Positions 27,897 through 37,771 are shown, counted from the stretch's first letter. The stretch: DNA of 64,000 nucleotides from CBDCPI01 sp965220245 (GCA_965220245.1 CBDCPI010000011.1:186001-250000), one strand, 5' to 3'. Program-made: numbers and translations. Notes: generated from the letters alone by a model not told the origin.

Positions 27897-29131
27897 AACC
27901 AAAGCCAAGGTGAAACCTGCATATACGTTGGCTAGAATCAGGGAGGTATAGCGTCAGGACGGGGAACAGACTGAGTGGGGATGGTGATGGGTATGAGGGG
28001 GATAAGACCGGACTTGGAACGGTGGCAGTTGGACTTGGCTGGTGTGCGCAGCAGGATGTACCTGGCGCCGACGCCTCGGGAAAGAGAACGGTGGCACGCT
28101 CTGTGGCTCCTGTGCTGGAACATGACCGCCTCGGCCACCGCCCATGCACTGAGCCGGGATGCTCACACCATCGGCAGATGGGCCACCGCCTTCAGCGAGG
28201 GAGGTCCGGCGGCCCTGATCTTCGAGCAGTCCGGTGGTTCCCCCCCGCCCTCGAAGAGGCGCAGCAGGCGGCGTTGAGTGCCGCGGTGCAGGAGTTGCCC
28301 GCCAAGTCGGGCATCGTCATGGCCAACTGGAACTGGAAGGTGGTGCGGCTGTTTGCCTCGGAGCGCTTCAGTATCAGCCTGAGCCGCAGTTCTTGCCTGA
28401 ACTATCTGCACCGTCTGGGATTCGCGTTCAAGCGCCCCAAAAAGCGTCTGCTCAAGGCTGATGCGGAGAAACGGGAGGCCTTCGTGGAGGAGTACGCCGC
28501 CTTGGCATTCCAATCTCAAGAATCCGGGGAAAAGATATTCTTCGCCGACGAGGCCCATTTCCGTGCGGACGCCGAACTGCGGGGCAAATGGGTGCTCCGG
28601 GGAGAGCCAGCCTTGGTGGACTCGACTAGCCCGCGCTACGGAGAGAAGGCCAGCTACTATTCGGCGGTGTGCCTGGAGACCGGCCAGGTGGAGTGGATGG
28701 AACTGGAGGGGAACAGCAACTCAGGAACGTCGGCAGCCTTCCTGGAGCAGTTGAGGGAGAGGCACAGCGGTCGGCTGAACGTGATCTGGGACAACGCGCC
28801 GGCCCACCGGGGATACGCGGTGCGGGAATGGCTGGGCAAGCCCGGAGTGAACCTGCGGCTGGTGAACCTGCCGGGATACAGCCCGGACTTCAACGCTGAC
28901 GAGGCCATCTGGGGCTGGGCGAGAGAGGAGGCCACCGGAAATCTGTGCTTGGGGACCAAGGAACTGGTTCAGGAGAGGGTCGGGAACTTCTTCGATGGGC
29001 TGGCCGGGCGGAAAGAGGAGGTCAAGCGCCGCTGCCGGACCATCCTGCAATCAAGAGCAGAGGGGCTCCCGCGTAACCCTCGTACCGATCCCCACCACCG
29101 GCCATATGTACATCCCACCTTGGCTTTAGTT
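27897..29131 (+). mobile_element. IS630-family element
   Basis: 1235 bp between TA dinucleotides (27895-27896 and 29132-29133), as expected for IS630. The ends are AACCAAAGCCAAGGTG and, inverted, AACTAAAGCCAAGGTG: 16 bp with one mismatch. It inserted into the CTAG next to the older IS701-type remnant. The same terminal sequence bounds the MITE at 43694-43840. Confidence 0.88.
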
Positions 29132-29134
29132 TAG
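27981..29134 (+). CDS. IS630 transposase, two frames joined by a -1 shift at a C7 run
   Basis: The first frame (GIRPDLERWQLDLAGVRSRM, ALSRDAHTIGRWATAFSEGG) carries the helix-turn-helix and ends at 28277. The second frame resumes after seven C residues (28240-28246), continues ALEEAQQAALSAAVQELPAK and contains the DDE catalytic triad: FFADEAHFRAD, VIWDNAPAHRG and SPDFNADEAIWGW. A -1 slip on CCCCCCC joins them, so this is either programmed frameshifting, common in this family, or a mutation. The TAG stop uses the duplicated TA outside the element. Confidence 0.8.
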
Positions 29135-29137
29135 TAC

Positions 29138-30220
29138 GGCTTTGTTGAATGAATGGGAGGTAGTGTTAAGCTGGAGGCATGAAGCGAACACCGCAAGCCT
29201 CCAAAGCTCGTCCCAAGAAACGCACCACCACCAGGAAATCCCAGTATCGGATACGTAACTGGCATGACTACAACGAAAGCCTGGTCCAGCGGGGTTCAAT
29301 AACCCTATGGACCAGCGAAGAGGATATTGGGGCCTGGAAGCCCGACGGCCCCCGAAAGCGCGGTGGGCAGTTTCAGTATTCCGATGGAGCAATCCAGTGT
29401 CTGTTGATGGTGCGCAGCGTCTTCCACTTGACCCTGAGGGCTGCCGAAGGGTTTCTCCGGTCCGTGTTTCACTTGCTGGAGTGGGATTTGCCGGTGCCGG
29501 ACTATACCACCCTCTGCAAGCGCGCCAAGCGCCTGGGGGTTTCCTTGCTCAGGAAAGCTGCTGGGCCCTTGCACCTGGTACTGGACAGCACCGGGTTGAA
29601 AGTCTTTGGGGAGGGAGAATGGAAGGTGCGTCAGCATGGCTATACCAAACGGCGCACCTGGAGGAAGCTCCATCTAAGCGTGGACAGTGAAACCCAGGAG
29701 ATCCAGGCCGTGGTACTGAGCGAGGCCAGCCTGGACGATGCGGGAGCGGTGCCCGAACTTCTGGACCAGAGCACCGAGTCAGTGGAGCAGGTGGGTGGCG
29801 ATGGGGCCTACGACAAAAGGAAGGTATATGAGGGCTGCGCTGTCAGAGGTGTCAGGCGGGTAGCAATTCCACCTCGAAAGGATGCCCGTATCTGGCAGCA
29901 TGGGAACTGTGCCACCCCGCCCCTGGTGCGGGACGAGAACCTGAGAAGGATTCGGAAGGTAGGACGTAAGCGGTGGAAACAAGAGTCGGGCTATCATCGG
30001 CGTTCCCTGGCCGAGACTGCCATGTTTCGGTTCAAGACCATCTTTGGTTCCTATCTTCAGGCCAGGAAGTTACCGCAGCAGAAGGTGGAAGCCAAGGTAA
30101 AGTGTGCCGCTTTGAATCGGATGACCCACTTGGGAATGCCGGATAGCTATCGAGTAGCATAGCTCGATTCAAAGGGTGTTGGGACATTTCATGTGCTGCC
30201 AATATTCATGCAACAAAGCC
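29138..30220 (+). mobile_element. IS5-family (IS903 group) insertion sequence
   Basis: 1083 bp. The left end GGCTTTGTTGAATGAAT and the inverted right end GGCTTTGTTGCATGAAT match at 16 of 17 positions and resemble the IS903 ends. A perfect 9-bp duplication GTTTAGTAC flanks it (29129-29137 and 30221-30229), and 9 bp is the normal IS903 target size. The target included the last three bases of the IS630 element, so this is the younger insertion. Confidence 0.95.
29179..30162 (+). CDS. IS5-family transposase (IS903 group)
   Basis: 327 residues, intact. Typical IS903-group sequence: RNWHDYNESLVQRGS, FQYSDGAIQCLLMVR, DLPVPDYTTLCKRA, then the catalytic D in LVLDSTGLKVFGEGEWK, D in GGDGAYDKRK, and E in RRSLAETAMFRFK. 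It ends NRMTHLGMPDSYRVA. With intact ends and target duplication, the element is probably active. Confidence 0.95.
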   Translation: MKRTPQASKARPKKRTTTRKSQYRIRNWHDYNESLVQRGSITLWTSEEDIGAWKPDGPRKRGGQFQYSDGAIQCLLMVRSVFHLTLRAAEGFLRSVFHLLEWDLPVPDYTTLCKRAKRLGVSLLRKAAGPLHLVLDSTGLKVFGEGEWKVRQHGYTKRRTWRKLHLSVDSETQEIQAVVLSEASLDDAGAVPELLDQSTESVEQVGGDGAYDKRKVYEGCAVRGVRRVAIPPRKDARIWQHGNCATPPLVRDENLRRIRKVGRKRWKQESGYHRRSLAETAMFRFKTIFGSYLQARKLPQQKVEAKVKCAALNRMTHLGMPDSYRVA

Positions 30221-30226
30221 GTTTAG

Positions 30227-31424
30227 TACTACAGTTGCACTACTGATGCCAGTAGTGATAGCCGCCGTCGGTAATGACATTGCCTGGCTCGGGCCTGGTG
30301 TCGTCGTCTCCACAAGGGCCAGGACAGCACAAAGTCAGCGGAGTGATTTGCTGTCCATACAAGGCGGCTGAGCAGACGGCGCACCTCGGGGACTGTCGGG
30401 GACTGTCAATGGAATCAGCATCCGGTCCCTGTTGATACAGCCCCTCTTTCTCCAGGCCATCCCTGCGTAAACGCGTAATGTCTGACCACCGCCAAGTAGG
30501 CGTGGGCCAGCATTGCCAGCGTGATGTGCCGGTACCAGCCATCCCACCTGCGCACCCCGTACTGGTCCAGCCCCACCTGTCCCTTGGCCTCCTCGAAGCA
30601 TTCCTCGATGGCCCACCGGGTTCCGGCCACCCGCACCAGTTCCTCCAGTGTTGTCCCCGCCGGACCGAAACACACGTAGTAAGCCAACTCCCCTGACTTG
30701 GCAATGCTGCGCCGGGCCAGCAGCCAGTGGCCTTTGCCCGGATCCCTCAGGGGCCTTATCTCCACTTTGGCCCAGTCATAGACCCGGGAACCCTTGGCGC
30801 CGTCGCCGGCACTGCGCCAGACCCAGCCTGATTCCTCAACCTGCGACGCCAGCCGGTCCGCCCTCACCTGGAGAGGCCCCTTTTCCGTCCAAGCCCATAG
30901 CTTCTCGTTGCTCTTGATGGTCAGCACGTGGGGAATCTCCTCCCGCTCCATCCACAACCGCAGGTTGCGGTCGCTGCCGTAGACCTCGTCCCCGGTAACC
31001 CAACTGAAAGGAACACCCAATCCCACCGCCCTTTCCGGCATCCTCCGGGCCAGTTGTGGCTTGGTCTGGAATGCCACATCCTCCGGCACTCCGGGCTCCC
31101 GTCGGCGTCGCCCAGATGCTCCACCACGTAGGTTCGCAGGTCATCGCGAACCAGGTCGGCATCCCACCGGTAGGTGGACAGCAGATGCTGCAACCCGTCG
31201 GGGGTGGCGTACCCAGCCTGCTTCGCCAACTGCCAGCCGTTCTTGCGCTCCACCGGGCTGAGCAGCCCCTGCAGGTAGTCCAACGCCCGCCGACGCGGCT
31301 CCGGACGCCGGAACCGTCCTGCAATGCCCTCATGCACCCGTTCGATGCCCTCGGCCCACTTCCCTCACCTCATCATCACTCGACTACTCCCCATTCTACC
31401 CACTCTCTATCTGCGGCTGTAGCA
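30227..31424 (-). mobile_element. IS701-family remnant, oldest of three stacked elements
   Basis: The left end TACTACAGTTGCAC follows a CTAG, and the right end, inverted, is TGCTACAGCCGCAG followed by CTAA; IS701 elements duplicate YTAR. The transposase inside is deleted and frameshifted. The IS630 element sits in the TA of the left CTAG, and the IS903-type element sits four bases further in, so this is the earliest of the three insertions. Confidence 0.65.
30335..31338 (-). pseudogene. IS701-family transposase, internally deleted
   Basis: From 31337 it reads RALDYLQGLLSPVERKNGWQ and LVRDDLRTYVVEHLGDADG, then jumps directly to VPEDVAFQTKPQLARRM in another frame. In related transposases about 65-70 residues lie between, including the first catalytic Asp (LDETGF). 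The remainder has SWVTGDEVYGSDRNLRLW and RWAIEECFEEAKGQVGLDQY, then a further shift near 30430 before LIPLTVP. It cannot be catalytic. Confidence 0.8.
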
Positions 31425-31794
31425 CTAAGGTAGTCTTGATACATTGGCCGTCAACTGCTGGATCTGAGCCCATGTTTTCCTCGAATTGAATCACGATATA
31501 GGGGCGCTTCTCGGATTTACCTTCATTCACGTCAACAAGGTTGTTTAGCTCTTCCCGAAGGCCCCTGTCCAACTCGTACTGATCCGAGAAAGTGTCGTCT
31601 TTGATGTAGCCATGCGGGTTCGTGACGATGGAAGCTCGGAAATCCAACGTTTCGCTGATACTGGAAGGAGCAATATGGTCAGCCTGTCGGACGATAAGGC
31701 CAGGGATTTCGTAGACTATAGTGCGCGTATACTTGGAGAGGTAGCAGGCATACGGAGTGCCCATTGTCCTTACTCCGGCCAAGGTTATTCCCAT
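31396..31794 (-). pseudogene. Hypothetical gene truncated by the IS701 insertion
   Basis: 132 codons from ATG 31794, with GAGGG about 10 bases upstream. The last 10 codons (VLQPQIESG) are read from the terminal sequence of the IS701 remnant, so the native C-terminus is lost after about residue 122. The visible part (TNPHGYIKDDTFSDQYELDRG, EKRPYIVIQFEENMG) has no recognised family. It may not be a real gene. Confidence 0.35.
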
Positions 31795-31886
31795 ATTTCA
31801 AAGCCCTCGTATCAGTCGTCGGACCCGGATGACCTAGTTCACCTTCTATCCCGCTGTTGCCCAAGGGTTCGATTCCCCCAACTAAC

Positions 31887-33956
31887 TCACGCCCGCAAAT
31901 CGTCCAGAAACTCGGACACCGGCTTGACGCCAGTGACCAACAGGTGGTCCCGCGCGCGGGTGCAGGCCACATAGAGCAGGTTTCGCTCGGTGTTGTAAAC
32001 CTCTTCCAAGTCCGCCTCGTCCGCAATAGATTCCACTCTGGACTGGAGAGGGATAATCTCCGAGTCGCAGGCTATTACCGCCACGGCGCGAAACTCCAGA
32101 CCCTTAGCCAGATGCATGGTGCCGACCGCCAAACAGCCTTCTTCCGCATCCACCTCTTCGTCAAGGACGGCATAAGGTACCCCGCTTCGCTTAACCGCTG
32201 CCCGCAGCCCGCTCTAGCTGGTCCATTGAGCGAACAAATACGCTAATTTCGCCAGGTTGCAAGCCATCAGAAATTCTAGCAGCCAGCCACTCGCTCACTG
32301 CGAAGGATTCCGCCTCTTCGTCTTCGAGGACTTGAACAGTAGGCTGTGGCCCGTTGAACACCGAGACCGTGCCTTTCCGTTCTTCCAGGTTGCCGTCAAC
32401 GTCGGAGATTTCCGGGTCCAGGAGGCGGTCTGCCTGTGTCCTGATCTGGTGCGAGGTGCGGTAGTTTATCCGCAGGGTTTGAGAACGGCCACGAATGTCA
32501 ACGCCAAGTTCCTTCCAGGAGAAGGGTTGCTGGAATATGCGTTGACCTAAGTCGCCGGCGAAGAAAAGTCCGTTAACTCTGCCTCCGGCTACAGCCGCCA
32601 AGAACCTCAACTGCGCGACGCTCACATCCTGGGCCTCGTCGACGACAACGTGGTCAAAAGGCGGATGTTCCAGCCGTTCAACTTCCCAGGTCAACCGCCC
32701 GAACATTTCCGCCTTGGTCGATAGCCCCTGCTCTCGCAAACCTGACCTGACTCGCTCGAATACCGGCCACACGGCTTTCCGCTGTGCTTCGGACAATCTG
32801 CGGTAGCGGCCTATGCGCGTTACGTCACGATAGTCGTCCCAAGTGTCCAACTGCCAGGCGTCCACAACTCGCTCCCACTCCGTCAGGAGGAAGGGCAGGG
32901 AGAAATTGGTCCCTTCCTTGCCGGCGGCGTCTTTGACAAGGGTGCCAATGGTCTCCTGTCCGGGCAATTTCAGCGGACCAAACTTGGCTTCGTAAAGGCT
33001 GAGGCCAACGGCATCCAGCGAGTCCACCACGATTCTTCCGTCCGGCTGCACTTTTTGATGGACAAGCAGTTGCAGCTTGGTCCTCAACAGATTCGCCAGC
33101 GCGTCGGAAAAGGTGGTGAGCAGAACGCGGGCGTCCGGGTTGGACTGGGCCAAGAATGCGGCCCGGTGCAGAGCAACGACGGTCTTGCCTGTGCCTGCGG
33201 AGCCGGAAACCCGGGCTGGACCGTTGTAGTTTCGCTCGACGAGGCTCAACTGGGCCGGATGGAGGAAGATCGTCCATTTCTTCCAAGGGTATTCCAGCGC
33301 CTCTTCCAGTTCTTCGACGTTCCGCATCACGCGGAAACGGCGCAGCGCGTCGGGATGGGCGAAGGGATCGGTCCCGTAAGGGGCGGGTAGTGCCGGCTGC
33401 GGTGTCTTGCCGACGGCCAGTTCCAGCAGCGCCTCCGCCGCCTCCGCTGGCAAATGGTCGGCCAGGTCCAATACGCTGTCCTCGCTGGCGGCTCTGACGC
33501 CCTCCAGCCATTCCACCGGTACGCCGTAGCCCAGCAGTAGGTCGTCCGGGATATGGGCGAAGAGCGAGGGTTTTGGTGCCGGCTGTACCTCAGTTCCCAC
33601 ATAAACCGGAATTGCGATCTCTTGGGTGACTTCCCGAAGCTCCACCAGTTGGGCAGCGCCGGTGGTTGGGTGGGTCTCTAGCTTCCTGCGTTCGGCCCAC
33701 TTATAGGCTTCATCGTGGTGGCCGACGTAGCACAGAGTCATGCCGTCGCCCCCTCGGTGGACGATGATTCGGAAATCCAGGTTAACGCGGACCGACCAAA
33801 AATTGGGGTCTTTCGCGCCGGTGACCCGGTGCAAGCTATGGCCCGGCCGGGCAGGATTGAGTTGCAAGTCAAAGGCGGTAGTTTTGGCCGCCTTCTGCTG
33901 CTCGTTGGGCAGACGGCCAGGCTGGAAGTGAATGTGTCGGCTATGCGGAATTGCAT
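31887..33956 (-). pseudogene. UvrD-type helicase with RelE-like N-terminal domain, two frameshifts
   Basis: The natural start is ATG 33956 (MQFRIADTFTSSLA). One missing base near 33918 then moves the frame to LPNEQQKAAKTTAFDLQL. The first 90 residues resemble a RelE/ParE fold (GAKDPNFWSVRVNLDFRIIV, VGHHDEAYKWAERRK). The SF1 helicase follows, with Walker A GSAGTGKTVVAL, VVVDEAQDVS and LRINYRTSHQIR. A second one-base shift near 32210 separates the last part (TMHLAKGLEFRAVAVIACD, NLLYVACTRARDHLLVTG), which ends at 31887. Toxin-fold/helicase fusions of this kind are known as large single genes in many bacteria. Here it is broken unless the indels are assembly errors. Confidence 0.75.
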
Positions 33957-34038
33957 GGTTCATTCTTTGGACTGCCAAGTGCTTACAGCTAGCGGGACTG
34001 GATACCGGCATCAGTAGGCTTGCTGATGATGAAATCAG

Positions 34039-34344
34039 TCAGTATACGGCACTGACTGATCGTCGGTATTGTCGATGACGCATGGCAAGTGGAGCATCGA
34101 ACTCAAACAGTAATTTCCATTGTGCGGGCGTGGGTAATGTCCCTGCTGGATACTGGACGGGCCTGCGATGGCAGGACTGTAGCAATAGCCGCCGTGTCAC
34201 CATCGAGGGCCATGAACTCCACGACAAAGGCTTGTCCCTCTGGGTGAATATGAACGATTGTGCCAACGTCTCCTCGCCCTTCACCGCCTCCAGAGCCACC
34301 TTGGTCTTGAAGGCCGGGCTGTGCTTTCTGCGTTCTTTCGACAT
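34039..34344 (-). pseudogene. IS3-family orfA fragment
   Basis: It begins MSKERRKHSPAFKTKVALEA and VKGEETLAQ, the standard start of an IS3-family OrfA helix-turn-helix protein, then diverges into unrelated sequence after about residue 30. Upstream, from about 34431, is a typical left-end stretch (GTGGACCCGGAAAATCGTAC). No orfB is present. It is a remnant that appears to have landed at the truncated end of the IS66 fragment. Confidence 0.65.
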
Positions 34345-34431
34345 TTCCCACTCCCTCCCGACAGCTACCGCTGCCCTTAGTTTAGGAGCAGGACTCTCAC
34401 TTAGCTACCTGTACGATTTTCCGGGTCCACC

Positions 34432-34938
34432 TCACTCCTCCCGGAGCACGCATACTTCCTGCTGGACTGAGATTCCCACCCGTTGCCGCCCCACCACGAG
34501 GGCGCTCCAATCCGGATCGGGAGACCACCGCTGCCCGCACTTCCGGCAAGTGCACTCCAACACCACATGCTCAGTCACCCGTGCCCGCACCCGGGGTATG
34601 GTTATAATCTGGCGGCGTCGGCGCACCCTCCCGCCCAGCAGCAGTGTCCCGCAGTCCGGACAACTGGCCGTGGCGTGCTCCACCCGGTGGGTGGGCTCCT
34701 CCCGCCGCCGGGCAAAGCCGTGGGCGCGCTGCTTGCGTTCCTTCTTGGGACGGTCCGTCCGGTTGGCCTTGACCCAGGAGGGCGGCTTCCGCTCCTTCCC
34801 GCCCTCCGTTGGAGGCTTTTGCCGGCCTTCCAACTCGGAGATTCGTGCTTCCAGAGCCTCAACATGGTCGAGGAGTTGACTAACCAACTGAATCAACTCC
34901 TCATGGGAGACCCCGCCTAAATTCACTTCCCGGTCCAT
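34432..34938 (-). pseudogene. IS66-family transposase N-terminal fragment
   Basis: 168 residues. An N-terminal coiled coil (LIQLVSQLLDHVEALEARISELEG), a basic linker, then the IS66 zinc-binding domain with CPDCG and CRKCG knuckles. It stops at VCVLREE, where full-length IS66 transposases continue into the DDE domain. The truncation coincides with the left end of the IS3 remnant, so it is a dead fragment. Confidence 0.8.
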
Positions 34939-35063
34939 GCTTTTAGTCTACCCCTGATTTAGCCAGTCTGAACAGTTACAATCAAGGGGCCGAATTGACT
35001 TCCAATTGACTAGCCAGCCGGGCGAATCTAATATCGGGGATGACGAATGACGGGAGGGAAGAG

Positions 35064-35903
35064 ATGCCCAAGTTTTCTGCCAACGGGGTCGAGCTATATT
35101 ACGAGGTTAACGGCCAGGGTTTTCCCTTGGTGTGGTGTCATGAGTTCGGAGGGTCCTACGAAAGCTGGGAGACTCAGGTCCGGTACTTCACCCGCCGCTA
35201 CCAGGTCATTACCTACGCGGCTCGTGGCTGGCCTCCTTCGGACGTGCCTACCGACCCGGAGGCCTATTCCCAAGACATCCTGGTCAACGACCTATACCTT
35301 TTGCTCCGGCACTTGGGCATCGGCCAAGCCCATATTGGGGGGCTGTCCATGGGAGGGAGCGTTACCTTGAATTTTGGTATTGCTCACCCCGAGATGGCCA
35401 AGTCCTTGATCGTCGCCTCGGCCGGATCGGGAAGCACCGACCGGGAAAGGTTTCTGGCCAATGGTCAAGCCATGGCCGAGCGTTTGCTTTCGGAAGGTAT
35501 GGAAGCGGTGGCCAAGGACTACGGCACGACCGATATAAGGGTACAACTCCGCCGCAAAGACCCCCAGGGGTTCGAGGAGTTTATGCGGCTGCTGGCGGCC
35601 CATCACCCCGTCGGTTCGGCCTTGACCTACCAGGGGTTTGTGATGAACCGTCCCACCGTGTTCGCTCTGGAGGACCAGTTGCGGTCGTTGCCGGTCCCAA
35701 CGCTAATCATGATCGGGGACGAGGACGAGCCCTGTATCGAGCCGGCGGTGTTCATGAAGCGGGCCATCCCCCAGTCCGGACTGTCAGTGTTTCCCCAGAG
35801 CGGCCACGCCATCAACCTGGAGGAGCCGGACCTGTTCAACCGCACGGTATCGGATTTCCTCACCGCAGTCGAAGCGGACCGTTGGGCGACGAGGGGCAAG
35901 TAG
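35064..35903 (+). CDS. Alpha/beta-fold hydrolase
   Basis: 279 residues from ATG 35064, chosen because GGGAGG lies upstream and the family begins here (MPKFSANGVELYYEVNGQGF). The nucleophile elbow is GGLSMGGS, the acid is probably Asp in MIGDEDEP, and the histidine is in PQSGHAINLEEPD. The oxyanion-side HEFGGSYESW follows strand 3. The enzyme would act on a small ester, lactone or similar substrate; specificity cannot be read. The frame is intact. The MNT-HEPN gene starts 16 bp downstream. Confidence 0.88.
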   Translation: MPKFSANGVELYYEVNGQGFPLVWCHEFGGSYESWETQVRYFTRRYQVITYAARGWPPSDVPTDPEAYSQDILVNDLYLLLRHLGIGQAHIGGLSMGGSVTLNFGIAHPEMAKSLIVASAGSGSTDRERFLANGQAMAERLLSEGMEAVAKDYGTTDIRVQLRRKDPQGFEEFMRLLAAHHPVGSALTYQGFVMNRPTVFALEDQLRSLPVPTLIMIGDEDEPCIEPAVFMKRAIPQSGLSVFPQSGHAINLEEPDLFNRTVSDFLTAVEADRWATRGK

Positions 35904-35919
35904 AGCGTACATCGGACCT

Positions 35920-36720
35920 ATGACCGATCCGGCCCGGCAAGTTCCACTGTCCCCGGCGGACACAGACGCTGCCGTAATCCAAGCCGTGGCCAACGCCATT
36001 GGCGAGGCGCTGTCGGCCCGCTGCGTCATTCTGTTCGGCTCCCGCGCCCGGGGCGACCACCATGAATGGAGCGACGTTGACCTGGCCGTCATACTCGCTG
36101 CCGATACCCTGGAGCCCCAGCAGCGCCGCGACGTTAAACAGGCTGCCGCCGCGTTGGTTGGCTCCGTCTCCGACGGACGGTTTCGCCATATTGACATTAT
36201 CGTCTGGACGGAAGCGGAATACCGCGCCAAAAAGCGTTCCATCAACCACGTCGCGGGCCGTGCCTGGCGTGAAGGCCGGATATTGTACGGGGTCCACCAA
36301 GACCATCCCGGAGAAGAAATAGTGTCGGAATTGGACAACGCCAGACAGTTGATGACGTTATGCCGCCGACAGGTCAGAGGAATGCGGGCGCTGATGGACC
36401 CGGAAGCCGACGAGGAGAATTATGGCTTTCACGCCCAGCGGGCGGTGGAACTGGCCCTGAAGGCTTGGGTCAGCCTGGCCGGGCAGCGTTACGAGCGCTC
36501 CCCCAGCATCAGCGACTTGATAACCACCCTGACCAACTCCGGGGTTGCCGAGGCGGGGAATTATGCAGACTTTAGCCGGTTGACGCCCTACGCCGTTAAG
36601 TATATCTACGAGGCTGTGCCGGACCCGACGATGGACCGCTCGTTCGTGTTGGAGCGGGTCAGCGAGTTAGCCAATCTGGTGGACACGCTGTTGAAACGGC
36701 CGGAGCAGGAGAATGTCTAA
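35920..36720 (+). CDS. MNT nucleotidyltransferase-HEPN fusion protein
   Basis: 266 residues. The N-terminal half is a minimal nucleotidyltransferase with LFGSRARGDHHEWSDVDLAV (G-S-x-x-R-G and D-x-D intact) and a third acidic position in FRHIDIIVW. The C-terminal half is a HEPN domain (YGFHAQRAVELALKAWVSLAG). In bacteria these halves usually form a two-gene toxin-antitoxin pair in which MNT adenylylates HEPN; here they are one chain. The catalytic residues look intact. It could be a self-contained toxin-antitoxin or a nucleotidyltransferase of another pathway. Confidence 0.85.
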   Translation: MTDPARQVPLSPADTDAAVIQAVANAIGEALSARCVILFGSRARGDHHEWSDVDLAVILAADTLEPQQRRDVKQAAAALVGSVSDGRFRHIDIIVWTEAEYRAKKRSINHVAGRAWREGRILYGVHQDHPGEEIVSELDNARQLMTLCRRQVRGMRALMDPEADEENYGFHAQRAVELALKAWVSLAGQRYERSPSISDLITTLTNSGVAEAGNYADFSRLTPYAVKYIYEAVPDPTMDRSFVLERVSELANLVDTLLKRPEQENV

Positions 36721-36783
36721 CTCTGCCTTTAGTTGCCATCCGGATGCTAGTCGGCAACCCATGTCGCAAGGATAGGAGTTAGC

Positions 36784-37146
36784 ATGGGTGGCAATGAGCT
36801 CACAGTGGTAGCCACAAGTCTAAAACTGAAGAATTTGTGGAAACTTCGCCGGTTTTTTCGACTGAACGGCGGCATCAAGCGCCAATTGAAGGACGTGCAC
36901 GGCTTGGAGGACTACTGGGTATCGGCCGACTTTCTGAGGCTGCGTTTTTACACGCTGTCGGTCTGGGAAAGCGAGCAAGCCGTTAGCGACTTCGTGAAAT
37001 CCAGCGCCCACCGGGAGGCGATGGCCGCCTTCGACGAAATCAGCGTCCGCCAGGAATCGGGATTCATCCGATGGAAAACGTCGAACCCGGCATTGACGAC
37101 CTGGAAAGAAGCCACCGAGCGCCTCTTGGCTCTTGGCCAACAGTGA
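36784..37146 (+). CDS. DUF3291/ABM-superfamily protein
   Basis: 120 residues. The pattern VVATSLKLKNLWKLRRFFRL, FYTLSVWESEQAVSDFVKSSAH and SGFIRWKTSNP is that of a dimeric alpha-beta barrel protein related to DUF3291 and antibiotic-biosynthesis monooxygenases. These are often small stress or redox-related proteins with an unknown substrate. ATAGGAG precedes the ATG. Confidence 0.7.
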   Translation: MGGNELTVVATSLKLKNLWKLRRFFRLNGGIKRQLKDVHGLEDYWVSADFLRLRFYTLSVWESEQAVSDFVKSSAHREAMAAFDEISVRQESGFIRWKTSNPALTTWKEATERLLALGQQ

Positions 37147-37226
37147 CCCGTTGACCCGTGCGGCTATTGGAGTTGATGGCGATGATGAAATCCGGCGGCA
37201 GGGGTTGACTAGAGAGACGGGTCTGG

Positions 37227-37457
37227 TTAGACAAACTCGAAAACGTTGATGGTAATGGACCGCGTGGGTTGCGTCGGCTCGTGCACGATTTTCCGTACTC
37301 TTTCCGTGGTCTCGCGGCTGAACGATTGTTCGCCGCAACGTGAGCATACGGTGGCCGGAATGCAGTCAACCAAAACGTACTCGCCGCTAACCCGGAAGAT
37401 TTCGCTTACCAGTTCATCCCGGCTCTCCGAACAACCACAGGCAGCGCACGTCCACAT
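37227..37457 (-). CDS. YgiT/MqsA-type zinc-finger antitoxin
   Basis: 76 residues from ATG 37457, two bases after the stop of the upstream gene. CAAC and CSRC form the zinc site, followed by GEQSFSRETTERVRKIVHEP, the signature of YgiT-type zinc fingers found as the N-terminal half of MqsA antitoxins. Only the zinc-finger half is present, as is common for DUF4258 partners. It probably neutralises the neighbouring protein and autoregulates the pair. Confidence 0.8.
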   Translation of the reverse strand: MWTCAACGCSESRDELVSEIFRVSGEYVLVDCIPATVCSRCGEQSFSRETTERVRKIVHEPTQPTRSITINVFEFV

Positions 37458-37459
37458 GT

Positions 37460-37771
37460 TTATCTCTGGATAGAATAGTCTATCCACTCGTTAGGGTCAG
37501 GTTCGTATATGGTAACAATTCTTACCAATGGGGTATCGGCTAATGAGACTTGGATATGAAGAGGAATCCGCTCTTCGGTGAACCCAAGTAGTAACAAGCT
37601 GGGGGAATACTTGTCATCGGGATAGGTCTCGATTGCCAACGCCTCGGGTCCGGCCTGTCGAATCTCCGGTTCTGAGATATTGCGTTCCACCACACGCCGA
37701 AGCGCGTGTCGAGAGAAATCGAATTCCCCTAATGCCAATTGGGTTCGGACTTGTTCGAGGGATTTCGGCAC
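37460..37771 (-). CDS. DUF4258 toxin-like protein
   Basis: 103 residues. FDFSRHALRRVVERNISEPEI, then PLHIQVSLADTPLVRIVTIYEPDPNEW is the DUF4258 pattern, a RelE/MqsR-like RNase fold with an R-H-A-x-x-R helix. Its gene directly precedes the YgiT-type zinc finger, the usual toxin-then-antitoxin order for this pair. Probable target: mRNA. Confidence 0.8.
   Translation of the reverse strand: MPKSLEQVRTQLALGEFDFSRHALRRVVERNISEPEIRQAGPEALAIETYPDDKYSPSLLLLGFTEERIPLHIQVSLADTPLVRIVTIYEPDPNEWIDYSIQR

Noticed and set aside
31853..31880. tRNA-like T-arm (GGGTTCGATTCCC)
   Set aside because: No acceptor stem, anticodon arm or D-arm could be built around it on either strand. Most likely chance, or at best a decayed attachment-site fragment.
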